Assembly: GCA_947175285.1 (NCBI GenBank)
Contig: CAMWMM010000313.1
Location: 1-6,208 of the forward strand
DNA: 6,208 bases
From: an uncultured Lachnospiraceae bacterium
GTDB lineage: Bacteria > Bacillota_A > Clostridia > Lachnospirales > Lachnospiraceae
Reading direction: 5' to 3'
Made by a program: the position numbers and the translations under genes. The notes under the pieces were generated by a model, which worked only from the letters and a program-made list of their open reading frames with translations, was not told the origin of the DNA and did no database searches. Positions 1 to 5,771 of the stretch are shown piece by piece. Within the stretch, counting starts at the first letter, position 1. Every line of letters starts with the position of its first letter.

Positions 1-1
1 G

Positions 2-271
2 TTATATATGGCGTTTGTTGCGATTGCAAACTATACGCAGTCAAGTTATGAGCTTGGGTATGCGCTGAAATTTATGAGAATTTTGAATTTGATATTGACG
101 GCGATGTTCGACCTCTATGGTTATATAGCGGCTGTTATTATTTTAGTATTGTCTATTGTCTTCAATAAGACATTATCTGATAAAAGCTATATTTATCCCA
201 TTTTACCTCTGAATCCAAGGCAGCTTGCCAAGCGATTCTTCCGTTTGCGTCTGCCGGAATCCAGAGAGTAA
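2..271 (+). CDS. GerA-family spore germination protein, C-terminal part (5' end outside window)
   Basis: The frame is open from the window edge to a TAA at 269-271 and gives 89 residues. It contains the pattern typical of the end of GerA (GerAA/GerBA/SpoVAF-like) proteins: a SSYELGYALKFMRI stretch, then a hydrophobic block (about LILTAMFDLYGYIAAVIILVLSIV) for the last membrane helices. A short polar tail follows with YPILPLNP and a basic segment (RQLAKRFFRLRLPE), matching the family's usual 'Y..P..P' tail. Family members are about 480-550 residues, so only the last fifth is visible. In the family, this integral inner-membrane protein forms part of the nutrient germinant receptor complex of spores. 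The ATG at position 8 is internal, since the family motif runs through it to the window edge. No convincing terminator follows; the next promoter begins 18 bp downstream. Confidence 0.85.
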   Translation, partial: LYMAFVAIANYTQSSYELGYALKFMRILNLILTAMFDLYGYIAAVIILVLSIVFNKTLSDKSYIYPILPLNPRQLAKRFFRLRLPESRE

Positions 272-289
272 AATTACCGTTGCTTTTGC

Positions 290-318
290 TTGTCATTTCC
301 GTAAACGGATAGTACAAT
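290..318 (+). promoter_or_regulatory. sigma-A-type promoter of the beta-glucosidase gene
   Basis: TTGTCA at 290-295 (5/6 to TTGACA) lies exactly 17 bp from TACAAT at 313-318 (5/6 to TATAAT). Transcription would start near 325, giving a leader of about 57 nt before the ATG at 382. A second -10-like TATATT occurs at 322-327 without a well-placed -35. An A6T6 block at 333-344 follows in the leader. Confidence 0.55.
298..309. promoter_or_regulatory. 12-bp inverted repeat, candidate operator
   Basis: TCCGT-AA-ACGGA has perfect 5-bp arms and lies wholly between the -35 (290-295) and -10 (313-318) elements. A repressor bound there would block RNA polymerase, so it is a candidate operator for sugar-responsive control of the GH1 gene. 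It does not match the usual CcpA cre consensus. As RNA it would be a weak hairpin without a T-tract, so it is not a good terminator for the germination gene. Confidence 0.35.
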
Positions 319-381
319 AAATATATTGAGTTAAAAAATTTTTTGGCTATCAGTATACAGGAAAAGGAGACACAGCGATTT

Positions 382-1812
382 ATGTTCAGAGATGATTTTG
401 TTTGGGGGGTGGCAAGCAGCGCTTATCAGATAGAGGGCAGGGATGCGGAAGACGGCTGCGGTAAAATGATTTGGGATACTTTTACCGAGGAGGGGCGTAT
501 TCTGGATGGACAGACCGCTTACGTTGCCTGTGACAATATGCACCGTTATAAAGAGGATTATGCGATGATGCGTCTTCTCGGCATCAAAGCATACAGGTTT
601 TCGGTAAGTTGGGCAAGGCTTATGCCGGAGGGAACAGGCAGAGTCAATGAAAAGGCCGTTGCTTTGTATCGGGATATGATTACGGAAATGAAAAAGAACG
701 GCATAGAGCCGTATCTGACAATGTATCATTGGGAACTGCCGCAGGCATTGCAGGATAGGGGAGGATGGCTGAACGAGGAAATCGTTCAGTGGTTTGGAGA
801 GTTTGCAAAAGTCATTGCCGAGAATTTTTCAGATTTGTGTGAATATTACTTTACTTTAAATGAACCTCAGTGTTTTGTGGGTCTCGGATATCTTTCTGCT
901 GTACATGCCCCGGGCAAAAAAATGAGTTATGCGGAAACATTTCAGATTGCCCATAATACTTTACGGGCACATGGACAGGCAGTCATTAATCTGAGAAAAT
1001 ATGCAAAACGACCCGTTAAAATCGGTTATGCACCAACTTGCGGCATGGCATATCCGGCGACAGAAAGCCCGGAAGATATTGAGGCAGCAAAAAAAGTATT
1101 ATTTTCTTTTGGGAATCCTATAGAAAACTGGACATGGAATGTAGCGTGGTTTTCCGACCCTGTTATTTTAGGCAGTTATCCGGAAGAAGGACTTCAGAAG
1201 TTTAAAGAATATCTTCCCGTAATTACGGAAGAGGATATGAAATTAATAGCGCAGCCGCTTGACTTTATGGGACAAAATATTTATAACGGTTATGCGGTTC
1301 GCGCCGGGAAAAACGGGGAGCCTGAATATGTCCACAGAGAACCGGGATACGCTAAAACAGCCGCAAACTGGCCTGTGACGCCGGAATGTTTATACTGGGG
1401 CGTGAAATTTCTATATGAGCGTTATAAACTGCCTATATATATTACGGAAAACGGTATGTCCTGTCATGATATTGTTTCATCGGACGGGAAGGTACATGAC
1501 CCGAACAGAATAACATTTTTGGATTTGTATCTGTCGGCATTACAGAGAGCCGTTGACAGCGGCGTGGATGTCAGGGGATATTTCCTATGGACGTTTTTAG
1601 ATAACTTCGAGTGGGATAAAGGATATACGGAGCGGTTTGGTATTGTGCATGTTGATTTCACAACGCAAAAGAGAATTGCCAAAGATTCTGCGTTCTGGTA
1701 TCAGGATATTATCCGTTCCAACGGAAAAACGTTAAGTATTAATGATAAAAGATATCCGGTTTACGCTTCACCCTATGCGGATAGAGAAATTCACTTGCAG
1801 GGAGATATGTAG
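382..1812 (+). CDS. Family 1 glycoside hydrolase, beta-glucosidase
   Basis: This 476-residue protein has the normal length of a bacterial GH1 enzyme. It starts with the standard FRDDFVWGVASSAYQIEG motif (Q16 binds glucose). YHWELPQAL follows near 115-123 (H116). TLNEP carries the acid/base Glu161, and YITENGM the nucleophile Glu356. Near the end, WTFLDNFEW (Glu410, Trp411) and GYTERFGIVHVD form the glycone subsite. The Glu-Trp pair is typical of enzymes acting on unphosphorylated beta-glucosides; 6-phospho-beta-glucosidases have a Ser/Lys/Tyr set there. The expected reaction is release of glucose from cello-oligosaccharides or aryl-beta-glucosides by a retaining mechanism. No signal peptide is seen, so it should be cytoplasmic. 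The ATG at 382 is preferred over an upstream in-frame TTG at 343 because AAAAGGAG (362-369) precedes it and family members begin at this point. No sugar transporter or PTS gene is adjacent, so it looks monocistronic. Confidence 0.95.
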   Translation: MFRDDFVWGVASSAYQIEGRDAEDGCGKMIWDTFTEEGRILDGQTAYVACDNMHRYKEDYAMMRLLGIKAYRFSVSWARLMPEGTGRVNEKAVALYRDMITEMKKNGIEPYLTMYHWELPQALQDRGGWLNEEIVQWFGEFAKVIAENFSDLCEYYFTLNEPQCFVGLGYLSAVHAPGKKMSYAETFQIAHNTLRAHGQAVINLRKYAKRPVKIGYAPTCGMAYPATESPEDIEAAKKVLFSFGNPIENWTWNVAWFSDPVILGSYPEEGLQKFKEYLPVITEEDMKLIAQPLDFMGQNIYNGYAVRAGKNGEPEYVHREPGYAKTAANWPVTPECLYWGVKFLYERYKLPIYITENGMSCHDIVSSDGKVHDPNRITFLDLYLSALQRAVDSGVDVRGYFLWTFLDNFEWDKGYTERFGIVHVDFTTQKRIAKDSAFWYQDIIRSNGKTLSINDKRYPVYASPYADREIHLQGDM

Positions 1813-1860
1813 ATTGCGATTGCCACCTGCACTCCTTAAGTTTGTCATATTCATATTGTT

Positions 1861-1966
1861 GATAACATCAGTTCTGGGAGGAGTACGGTAAAACGTATCG
1901 CCAGTGTCTCGGTTCACACATAGAATATCCCGGAGGAACACTTGGCGGCTGATGTTGTCTTTTTTT
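1861..1966 (+). ncRNA. Candidate structured RNA or branched terminator after the GH1 gene
   Basis: An 11-bp closing helix pairs 1861-1871 (GATAACATCAG) with 1949-1959 (CTGATGTTGTC), with one G-U pair, and is followed at once by seven Ts (1960-1966). Inside are two further helices. GTACG/CGTAT (1883-1887 with 1894-1898) closes a GTAAAA loop. CGCCA-GTGT (1899-1907) pairs with ACAC-T-TGGCG (1938-1947), nine pairs with one bulged T, and continues upward through CTC/GAG and GG/CC pairs. The result is a three-way junction on a terminator-like stem. GGGA (1876-1879) can also pair with TCCC (1928-1931). I do not recognise it as a named riboswitch, T-box or SRP RNA. It begins 48 nt after the glucosidase stop, so it may simply end that transcript. 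No good promoter is visible just upstream. Confidence 0.5.
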
Positions 1967-2145
1967 GTTTTATTAGGAAATTATGCTAGCGATTGATTTT
2001 GACACCCAAAAAAAGACGTTTCACGACATATTTCTCATTTGAGAGCTAGATTTGACCGATATAGCAATAGCATAACTGTGTGCAAACAACGGATGCCACG
2101 CTCCGCGAGACATCCTTATGTTAATAAAGAGCAGGGAGTTTCATT
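1967..2145 (+). promoter_or_regulatory. Promoter/leader region of the LytTR-GHKL operon
   Basis: No gene is seen here. TTGACA occurs at 1999-2004 but has no matching -10 at 16-18 bp. More plausible is TATAGC at 2060-2065 inside CCGATATA (2056-2063), which aligns with the same octamer before the second response regulator. GACAT at 2025-2029 lies 34 bp upstream of that ATATA, and TGACAC (2000-2005) and CGTTT (2017-2021) precede it. On the minus strand, two sequences resemble LytTR half-sites: ACAGTTATG (2071-2079) and TCCGTTGTT (2085-2093), each 8/9 to the W-M-M-G-T-T-N-R-K pattern, though only 14 bp apart. A GGATG/CATCC hairpin (2091-2095 with 2111-2115) precedes AGGGAG at 2133-2138, the ribosome binding site 7 nt before the ATG. 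Confidence 0.4.
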
Positions 2146-2859
2146 ATGAAAATTGCTATTTGTGATGATGAAAAGATGATAAGAGAGGATATTGCACAGA
2201 AAGTAGGACTGCTTTATCCTGAGACAGCGCTGTTTGTATTTGAAAATGCAGCAGAACTTTTGGCATCCGATGATATATTTGACATCATTTTCCTCGATAT
2301 TCAAATGGACGGCATAAGCGGTATGGATGCTGCAAAGGCACTTCGGAGAAAAGGAAATTGCGCTGTCCTGATTTTTGTCACGGCATTGGAGGAGTACGTA
2401 TTTCAGGCATTTGACGTAGAGGCTTTTCATTATCTGGTGAAACCGTTTCAGAAAGCGAAGTTTTATGAAGTGTTAAATGCCGCGGTGAAAAAATGTGAGG
2501 AAAGAGAAAGAAAAGTTTTTCCTGAAGAGGGGAAAAGTATATCCGTTAAACGAGGCAGAGTGACTTCTAAAGTATATTTAAAAGATATCATGTATGCGGA
2601 GGTGTTTAACCGTAAGATTATTCTTCATACTACGGATGGGGATTTGGAGTTTTATGGGAAAATGAATGACCTGGAAAACGAGCTGGGGGAGGATTTTTTC
2701 AGACCACACAGGGCATTTCTTGTACAGCTTCGATATGTATCGAGATATAATGCAACAAGCATTACGCTGGAAAACGGACAGAACGTGATTATGGCAAAGC
2801 AAAAGTATGAGGAATTTGTGAAACGCTATTTTCAATATGCAAGGAAAGATGACAGATAG
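2146..2859 (+). CDS. LytTR-family response regulator (AgrA/VirR-like)
   Basis: This 237-residue protein has an N-terminal receiver domain (about 1-120) with the acidic pair Asp7-Asp8, phosphoacceptor Asp51 in FLDIQMDG, Thr79 in FVTA and Lys99 in the YLVKP motif. A LytTR DNA-binding domain (about 131-233) follows, with ISVKRGRVTSKVYLKDIMYAE at its start and the FFRPHRAFLVQLRYV signature. Phosphorylation by the kinase encoded 8 bp downstream is expected to drive binding to paired direct repeats and transcription activation. The ATG is set by AGGGAG seven bases upstream and by the standard MKIAICDDE beginning. It is the first gene of a two-gene operon with its GHKL kinase. Regulators of this type usually answer secreted peptides, but no AgrD/AgrB-like gene is visible, so the signal is unknown. 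All key residues are intact. Confidence 0.95.
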   Translation: MKIAICDDEKMIREDIAQKVGLLYPETALFVFENAAELLASDDIFDIIFLDIQMDGISGMDAAKALRRKGNCAVLIFVTALEEYVFQAFDVEAFHYLVKPFQKAKFYEVLNAAVKKCEERERKVFPEEGKSISVKRGRVTSKVYLKDIMYAEVFNRKIILHTTDGDLEFYGKMNDLENELGEDFFRPHRAFLVQLRYVSRYNATSITLENGQNVIMAKQKYEEFVKRYFQYARKDDR

Positions 2860-2867
2860 GACAGAAT

Positions 2868-4304
2868 ATGGCAGAGAAAGTAAGTGAATTATATTACTAT
2901 ATAGCAACAACTGTTATTGATTATGCAGAACTTATTCTGGGTACGGTTTGTCTCTGTCTGTTATGCAGAGATTTTTATAAAGAAAAAAAACAGTTGTTGT
3001 CGATAGGCGCGGTATATTTTATAACGCTTGTGATACAATATCATATCCCAATCTATATGGGTGCTATGATTGCCTATGCAGTGGCAAGCGGCTCTGTTCT
3101 TCTTATCATGTTTTACTGGGAAAAGAAAAGTTCTGATACCGGTTATTCCCGTTTCCCGATAAAAGTTTATCTTGTTCTGGTTTTCTATTCGATACGAGAT
3201 TTATCAATACTTACCGCAGTGGAGTTATACGTGCTTTTTACGGAAAAAGCATGGGAAATCATGACATTACGGATAAATTACGCAACTCCCGAGGGTTGGA
3301 GAATATATTTTTGGGTAACAAACTTTTCTTGTATCATGATGTATGCAATAGAAATTGTGCTCATATGGATGGCAGTGCATTTGATTAATAAGGCATTTTA
3401 CGACAGGAACGGCAGATATGAGTGGAAAGAAATTGCAATTTTACTGATTCCGTCTGCCGTAGGGTTCAGTGTTCATTTGCTGCGGAAAGCATACGACAAA
3501 CTTATTTTCATGGAAGCGGGGAAAGAAACAACTGATTTTTATCCATCTCATAGTTCGATAGCTGTTTTGCTTATGGTGTGTTATTTAATATCTTTGGCGG
3601 CTGTTGTAGTGGTATTTTATCTTTTTCAAAATTTAAGAAAGCGGCAGGAAGAGGAAAAGAGCCGGATTGCCATGCGGAATCAGATACAGGATATGCAGTC
3701 CCATATTGCGGAAGTAGAGCGCATCTATACGGGAATCCGGGGCATCAGGCATGATTTGAATAACCATGTGCATGTAATCGGGCAGTTATTGGAGAAAGAA
3801 CAATACACGCAGGCAGCACAGTATCTCGAAACCATGCAGAAGACGACGGAGCAGTTTGATTTTACGATAAAGACGGGAAATCCGGTAACGGATGTTATTA
3901 TAAATGAAAAAGACAGGGAAGCGAGACAGAAAGGGATTACGTTCCGTTCGGCATTTTCTTTTTTAACAGATGCGGGTATTGACGTGTTTGATATCAGTAT
4001 TATTTTAAAAAATCTGTTAGAGAATGCTTTTGAGGCTGTTTTGCAGTCAAAATTGCAGGATAAGACGGTATCGATTCATTCCGCCAGAAAGAAAAATGCT
4101 TATCTGATAACGGTGCGCAATTCCTGCGATAAAGTATTATCCATAGGAGAAAACGGACTCCCGGCATCGGATAAGGATAATGGGCAGATACATGGTCTTG
4201 GATTAAAAAATGTCAGGATGGTGACGGAAAAATATTTCGGTACTCTTGCGATAGAGCAGGAGGGGGAGGGCGTGACGGTGACAGTGATGCTCCTTATTGT
4301 ATGA
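2868..4304 (+). CDS. Membrane GHKL-type sensor histidine kinase (AgrC/VirS-like)
   Basis: This 478-residue protein has an N-terminal half with six or seven hydrophobic segments (about 18-34, 44-60, 63-83, 99-123, 147-171, 188-206, 229-253). A charged coiled-coil linker (255-290) follows. The phosphoacceptor region is GIRHDLNNH with His295. The GHKL ATPase domain has its N-box in NLLENAFEA (Asn382, Asn386) and its G-box in GLGLKNV (443-449). It should sense an extracellular or membrane signal, autophosphorylate on His295 and pass the phosphate to Asp51 of the upstream regulator. The ATG lies 8 nt after the regulator's stop and its AGGA (2858-2861) overlaps that stop codon, indicating translational coupling. 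The sensor half is not recognisable as binding a particular ligand. The stop overlaps an ATG (ATGA), but the frame opened there has only nine codons. Confidence 0.92.
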   Translation: MAEKVSELYYYIATTVIDYAELILGTVCLCLLCRDFYKEKKQLLSIGAVYFITLVIQYHIPIYMGAMIAYAVASGSVLLIMFYWEKKSSDTGYSRFPIKVYLVLVFYSIRDLSILTAVELYVLFTEKAWEIMTLRINYATPEGWRIYFWVTNFSCIMMYAIEIVLIWMAVHLINKAFYDRNGRYEWKEIAILLIPSAVGFSVHLLRKAYDKLIFMEAGKETTDFYPSHSSIAVLLMVCYLISLAAVVVVFYLFQNLRKRQEEEKSRIAMRNQIQDMQSHIAEVERIYTGIRGIRHDLNNHVHVIGQLLEKEQYTQAAQYLETMQKTTEQFDFTIKTGNPVTDVIINEKDREARQKGITFRSAFSFLTDAGIDVFDISIILKNLLENAFEAVLQSKLQDKTVSIHSARKKNAYLITVRNSCDKVLSIGENGLPASDKDNGQIHGLGLKNVRMVTEKYFGTLAIEQEGEGVTVTVMLLIV

Positions 4305-4351
4305 TGGGGGAGCGTACTTTTGGACGATAAAACAACAAATATTGGGGTGTT

Positions 4352-4402
4352 AAGAGGCAATTCGTAAGTGTATGTCGGCATATACCTACGAATATGCCTT
4401 TT
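4352..4402 (+). terminator. Long hairpin after the kinase gene, probable terminator
   Basis: AAGAGGCA (4352-4359) pairs with TGCCTTTT (4395-4402), and 4360-4374 (ATTCGTAAGTGTATG) pairs with 4379-4393 (CATATACCTACGAAT). The apex is a TCGG tetraloop. Only one mismatch, one bulged A (4394) and two G-U pairs interrupt about 22 pairs. The right arm ends in TTTT, as in an intrinsic terminator, but the T-run is short and takes part in pairing. A smaller hairpin, GGCATAT/ATATGCC (4377-4383 with 4392-4398) followed by TTTT, uses the same bases and excludes the long form. It sits 47 nt after the kinase stop and separates that operon from the immunity-like gene. Confidence 0.55.
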
Positions 4403-4443
4403 GCTACCCGAATCTATAGATACAAGAAAAGGGAAATATTTAA

Positions 4444-4472
4444 TGGAATAATGCGTATGGCTGTGATAGAAT
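4444..4472 (+). promoter_or_regulatory. Extended -10 promoter of the immunity-like gene
   Basis: TAGAAT at 4467-4472 is preceded by TG at 4464-4465, giving the extended TGnTAGAAT form. The -35 position 17 bp upstream is weak (TGGAAT, 4444-4449), as is common for extended -10 promoters. The start would be near 4479, about 44 nt before the ATG. Confidence 0.4.
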
Positions 4473-4476
4473 AATA

Positions 4477-4488
4477 TCTATTAATAGA
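4477..4488. promoter_or_regulatory. Perfect 12-bp palindrome at the transcription start, candidate operator
   Basis: TCTATTAATAGA reads identically on both strands and lies 4 bp after the proposed -10, over the start point. Its left half also pairs with ATAGA at 4466-4470. A symmetric site at this place is where a dimeric repressor would act. A+T-rich palindromes arise by chance fairly often, so the call is tentative. Confidence 0.3.
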
Positions 4489-4522
4489 CAATTCACCAAA
4501 ACAAGAGATGGAGGGAAAAGAA

Positions 4523-4987
4523 ATGAATATTATTCCTAAAAAAGAGTTGCCAGAAACTATACCCACTGATATTTGCATTAAATTTGCCAGTAAACGTTTT
4601 AGCACAAATGAAAAAGACAGAATAAATGATATTTCGGAAGCCGGAATTCAAAGCATAATAAATAATATCCGAAACAGCACTTATAAAAGTTTGTTTCTTT
4701 CTTTAGATTCAGAGGGTGATATTGGAATAAAATTCTTTCAATTGGAAAGTGGTGAAGGATGGATATTTGTGCAAATATGTGATGAGGAAGAAGAACTTTA
4801 CTATTCTTCTGTTAATGTGGATTATCTTAATTCTAATGAGGAATCTCCGATTATATGCAGTGATGGGCAGTCAGTTATCATGAAAAGAAATACTATGCAT
4901 GACATAGAGATGGCTGCTAAATGTGTGGAATGGTTTATTAGAACAGGAGAACCATATCCCGGCATGGAATGGCTTGCAAATAGATAA
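4523..4987 (+). CDS. Imm1-like immunity protein (probable)
   Basis: This 154-residue soluble protein has no signal peptide or membrane segment. Two features recall the Imm1 family of immunity proteins, which neutralise secreted polymorphic or deaminase-type toxins by direct binding. One is a central beta-rich part (SLFLSLDSEGDIGIKFF, EGWIFVQICDEEEELYYSS). The other is a C-terminal helix plus tail, MAAKCVEWFIRTGEPYPGMEW, matching the family's 'A...eF..tG..P..i.W' ending. The match is by eye, so another small immunity or SMI1-like family is possible. The ATG at 4523 is chosen over the in-frame ATG at 4508 because GGAGGG (4510-4515) lies seven bases before it. Sampled stretches are about one third G+C, against above 40% in the glucosidase gene, which suggests acquisition by transfer. 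No toxin gene accompanies it within the window. Confidence 0.5.
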   Translation: MNIIPKKELPETIPTDICIKFASKRFSTNEKDRINDISEAGIQSIINNIRNSTYKSLFLSLDSEGDIGIKFFQLESGEGWIFVQICDEEEELYYSSVNVDYLNSNEESPIICSDGQSVIMKRNTMHDIEMAAKCVEWFIRTGEPYPGMEWLANR

Positions 4988-4990
4988 AAG

Positions 4991-5008
4991 AACATAAAGT
5001 TTTATGTT
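4991..5008. repeat. A+T-rich inverted repeat just after the immunity-like gene
   Basis: AACATAAA (4991-4998) and TTTATGTT (5001-5008) are perfect 8-bp arms around GT, starting 3 bp after the stop codon. No T-run follows, so it would be a weak terminator at best. It may instead be an operator or a 3'-end stabilising hairpin. Confidence 0.4.
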
Positions 5009-5059
5009 GAATGCTGTGCATCATGAAAGAAGTATTTAGGACTCGCCATTCCTGAATTA

Positions 5060-5137
5060 TCCGTTTATGGCATTTTCGGTACATTTCACTACATTGGGTG
5101 ACATACTCTTGCCGAATCAGGTGTTTTGTGCTATATT
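5060..5137 (+). promoter_or_regulatory. Activator-type promoter of the 175-aa protein gene
   Basis: TTGCCG (5109-5114) and TATATT (5132-5137) are separated by 17 bp, with TG at 5129-5130 making an extended -10. The -35 is poor (4/6). Upstream, ACAT recurs at 5081, 5091 and 5101, exactly 10 bp apart, with GCAT at 5070, so similar tetramers face one side of the helix. TCCGTTTATGGCATT (5060-5074) matches TCCGTTTGTGACATT before the second response regulator at 13 of 15 bases. A weak -35 with phased upstream repeats suggests a promoter needing an activator, plausibly one of the LytTR regulators. Confidence 0.45.
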
Positions 5138-5185
5138 AGATAAAGAGTTATTTTCAAAATCAGAGTTTGGACAAGAGGAAAAACC

Positions 5186-5713
5186 ATGTACATTAATTCA
5201 CTTGGAGCAGAAAGAGCGGAAAGAACCCCTTCTTTCGATTATAGTATTCGCACTGCAAATACAAACACAAATAATAATACAAGCGGTACGACCGGCACAG
5301 GCAAGACTGGCGCTGCAAGTTATGCGTCTGCAATGCAGAAAGCGCTGACAAACCAGACGACGCCGTTAAACTATAGTAATACTTGGGCGGGCAATATTAT
5401 TATAAGGGAAGCTTTAGAGAAAATGAAAGAGGATCCGGAGTGGGAAGCATCCGTTATGAGTAAGATAAAAGAGGAGACACAGACGGATTATGAAATGACG
5501 CAGTCGGGGCTGCAAAGCTATATGATGCAGATGTTGGTAAGTGGTGCGACGAACGGAAGCAACTTTTCTAATTATTTGGGATATTCTCCGTATTTAGCAA
5601 ATACATTAGGCTATACCAATACTACCGGACTGGGAGCGTTGGCGTCATCAGCGTATAGTAATGTAATGAATAATACATATAATACAAGTTTATTGGGAAA
5701 CTGGTTATTGTAA
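5186..5713 (+). CDS. Hypothetical Asn/Thr/Ser/Tyr-rich protein, 175 aa
   Basis: I do not recognise this protein. Three parts are visible. The first (1-60) is low-complexity and polar, rich in Asn, Thr, Gly and Ser (NTNTNNNTSGTTGTGKTGAA). The second is a charged, probably helical block (about 68-118) containing IIIREALEKMKEDPEWEASVMSKIKEE. The third (119-175) is rich in Asn, Tyr, Leu and Gly, with repeated LGY and YxN elements. The 'ALEKM..DPE....V...I' stretch resembles a pattern I associate with uncharacterised Lachnospiraceae proteins, but this is a weak impression. There is no signal peptide, membrane helix or cysteine, so a structural, surface-appendage or secreted role without a classical signal is possible but unproven. 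AGAGG (5174-5178) lies seven bases before the ATG. It has its own promoter and terminator, so it is monocistronic between the two regulator genes. Confidence 0.8.
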   Translation: MYINSLGAERAERTPSFDYSIRTANTNTNNNTSGTTGTGKTGAASYASAMQKALTNQTTPLNYSNTWAGNIIIREALEKMKEDPEWEASVMSKIKEETQTDYEMTQSGLQSYMMQMLVSGATNGSNFSNYLGYSPYLANTLGYTNTTGLGALASSAYSNVMNNTYNTSLLGNWLL

Positions 5714-5731
5714 GAAAAATGTAAGTGCTCG

Positions 5732-5762
5732 AAGAGTCGGCAAAAATGCCGGCTCTTTTTTT
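5732..5762 (+). terminator. Rho-independent terminator
   Basis: AAGAGTCGGC (5732-5741) pairs with GCCGGCTCTT (5748-5757), ten pairs with one G-U, around the loop AAAAAT. A run of seven Ts follows (5756-5762). It lies 18 nt after the stop of the 175-aa gene and insulates the second response regulator. Confidence 0.92.
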
Positions 5763-5771
5763 AACCGCAGA

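Noticed and set aside
343..381. TTG at 343 as start of the GH1 gene
   Set aside because: It adds 13 residues not found in the family, has an A6T6 block rather than a ribosome binding site before it, and the ATG at 382 has AAAAGGAG and the standard N-terminus.
331..729. Minus-strand open frame of 132 codons
   Set aside because: It lies antisense to conserved GH1 sequence, has no recognisable motif and a composition typical of a shadow frame. The same applies to minus-strand frames at 1464-1682, 2116-2430, 2578-2910, 4100-4381 and 4414-4605.
1999..2004. Perfect TTGACA as the -35 of the regulator operon
   Set aside because: No acceptable -10 lies 16-18 bp downstream. The sequence is better explained as part of the TGACAC element shared with the second regulator.
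4301..4330. Nine-codon frame overlapping the kinase stop (ATGA)
   Set aside because: It is too short and shows no similarity to AgrD-like signal peptides. I found no credible autoinducer peptide gene near the kinase.
4508..4522. ATG at 4508 as start of the immunity-like gene
   Set aside because: The GGAGGG that serves the ATG at 4523 would fall inside the coding region, and no ribosome binding site precedes 4508.
5067..5348. Plus-strand frame of 93 codons overlapping the 175-aa gene
   Set aside because: It crosses the promoter, lacks a ribosome binding site and is out of frame with the better supported gene at 5186.
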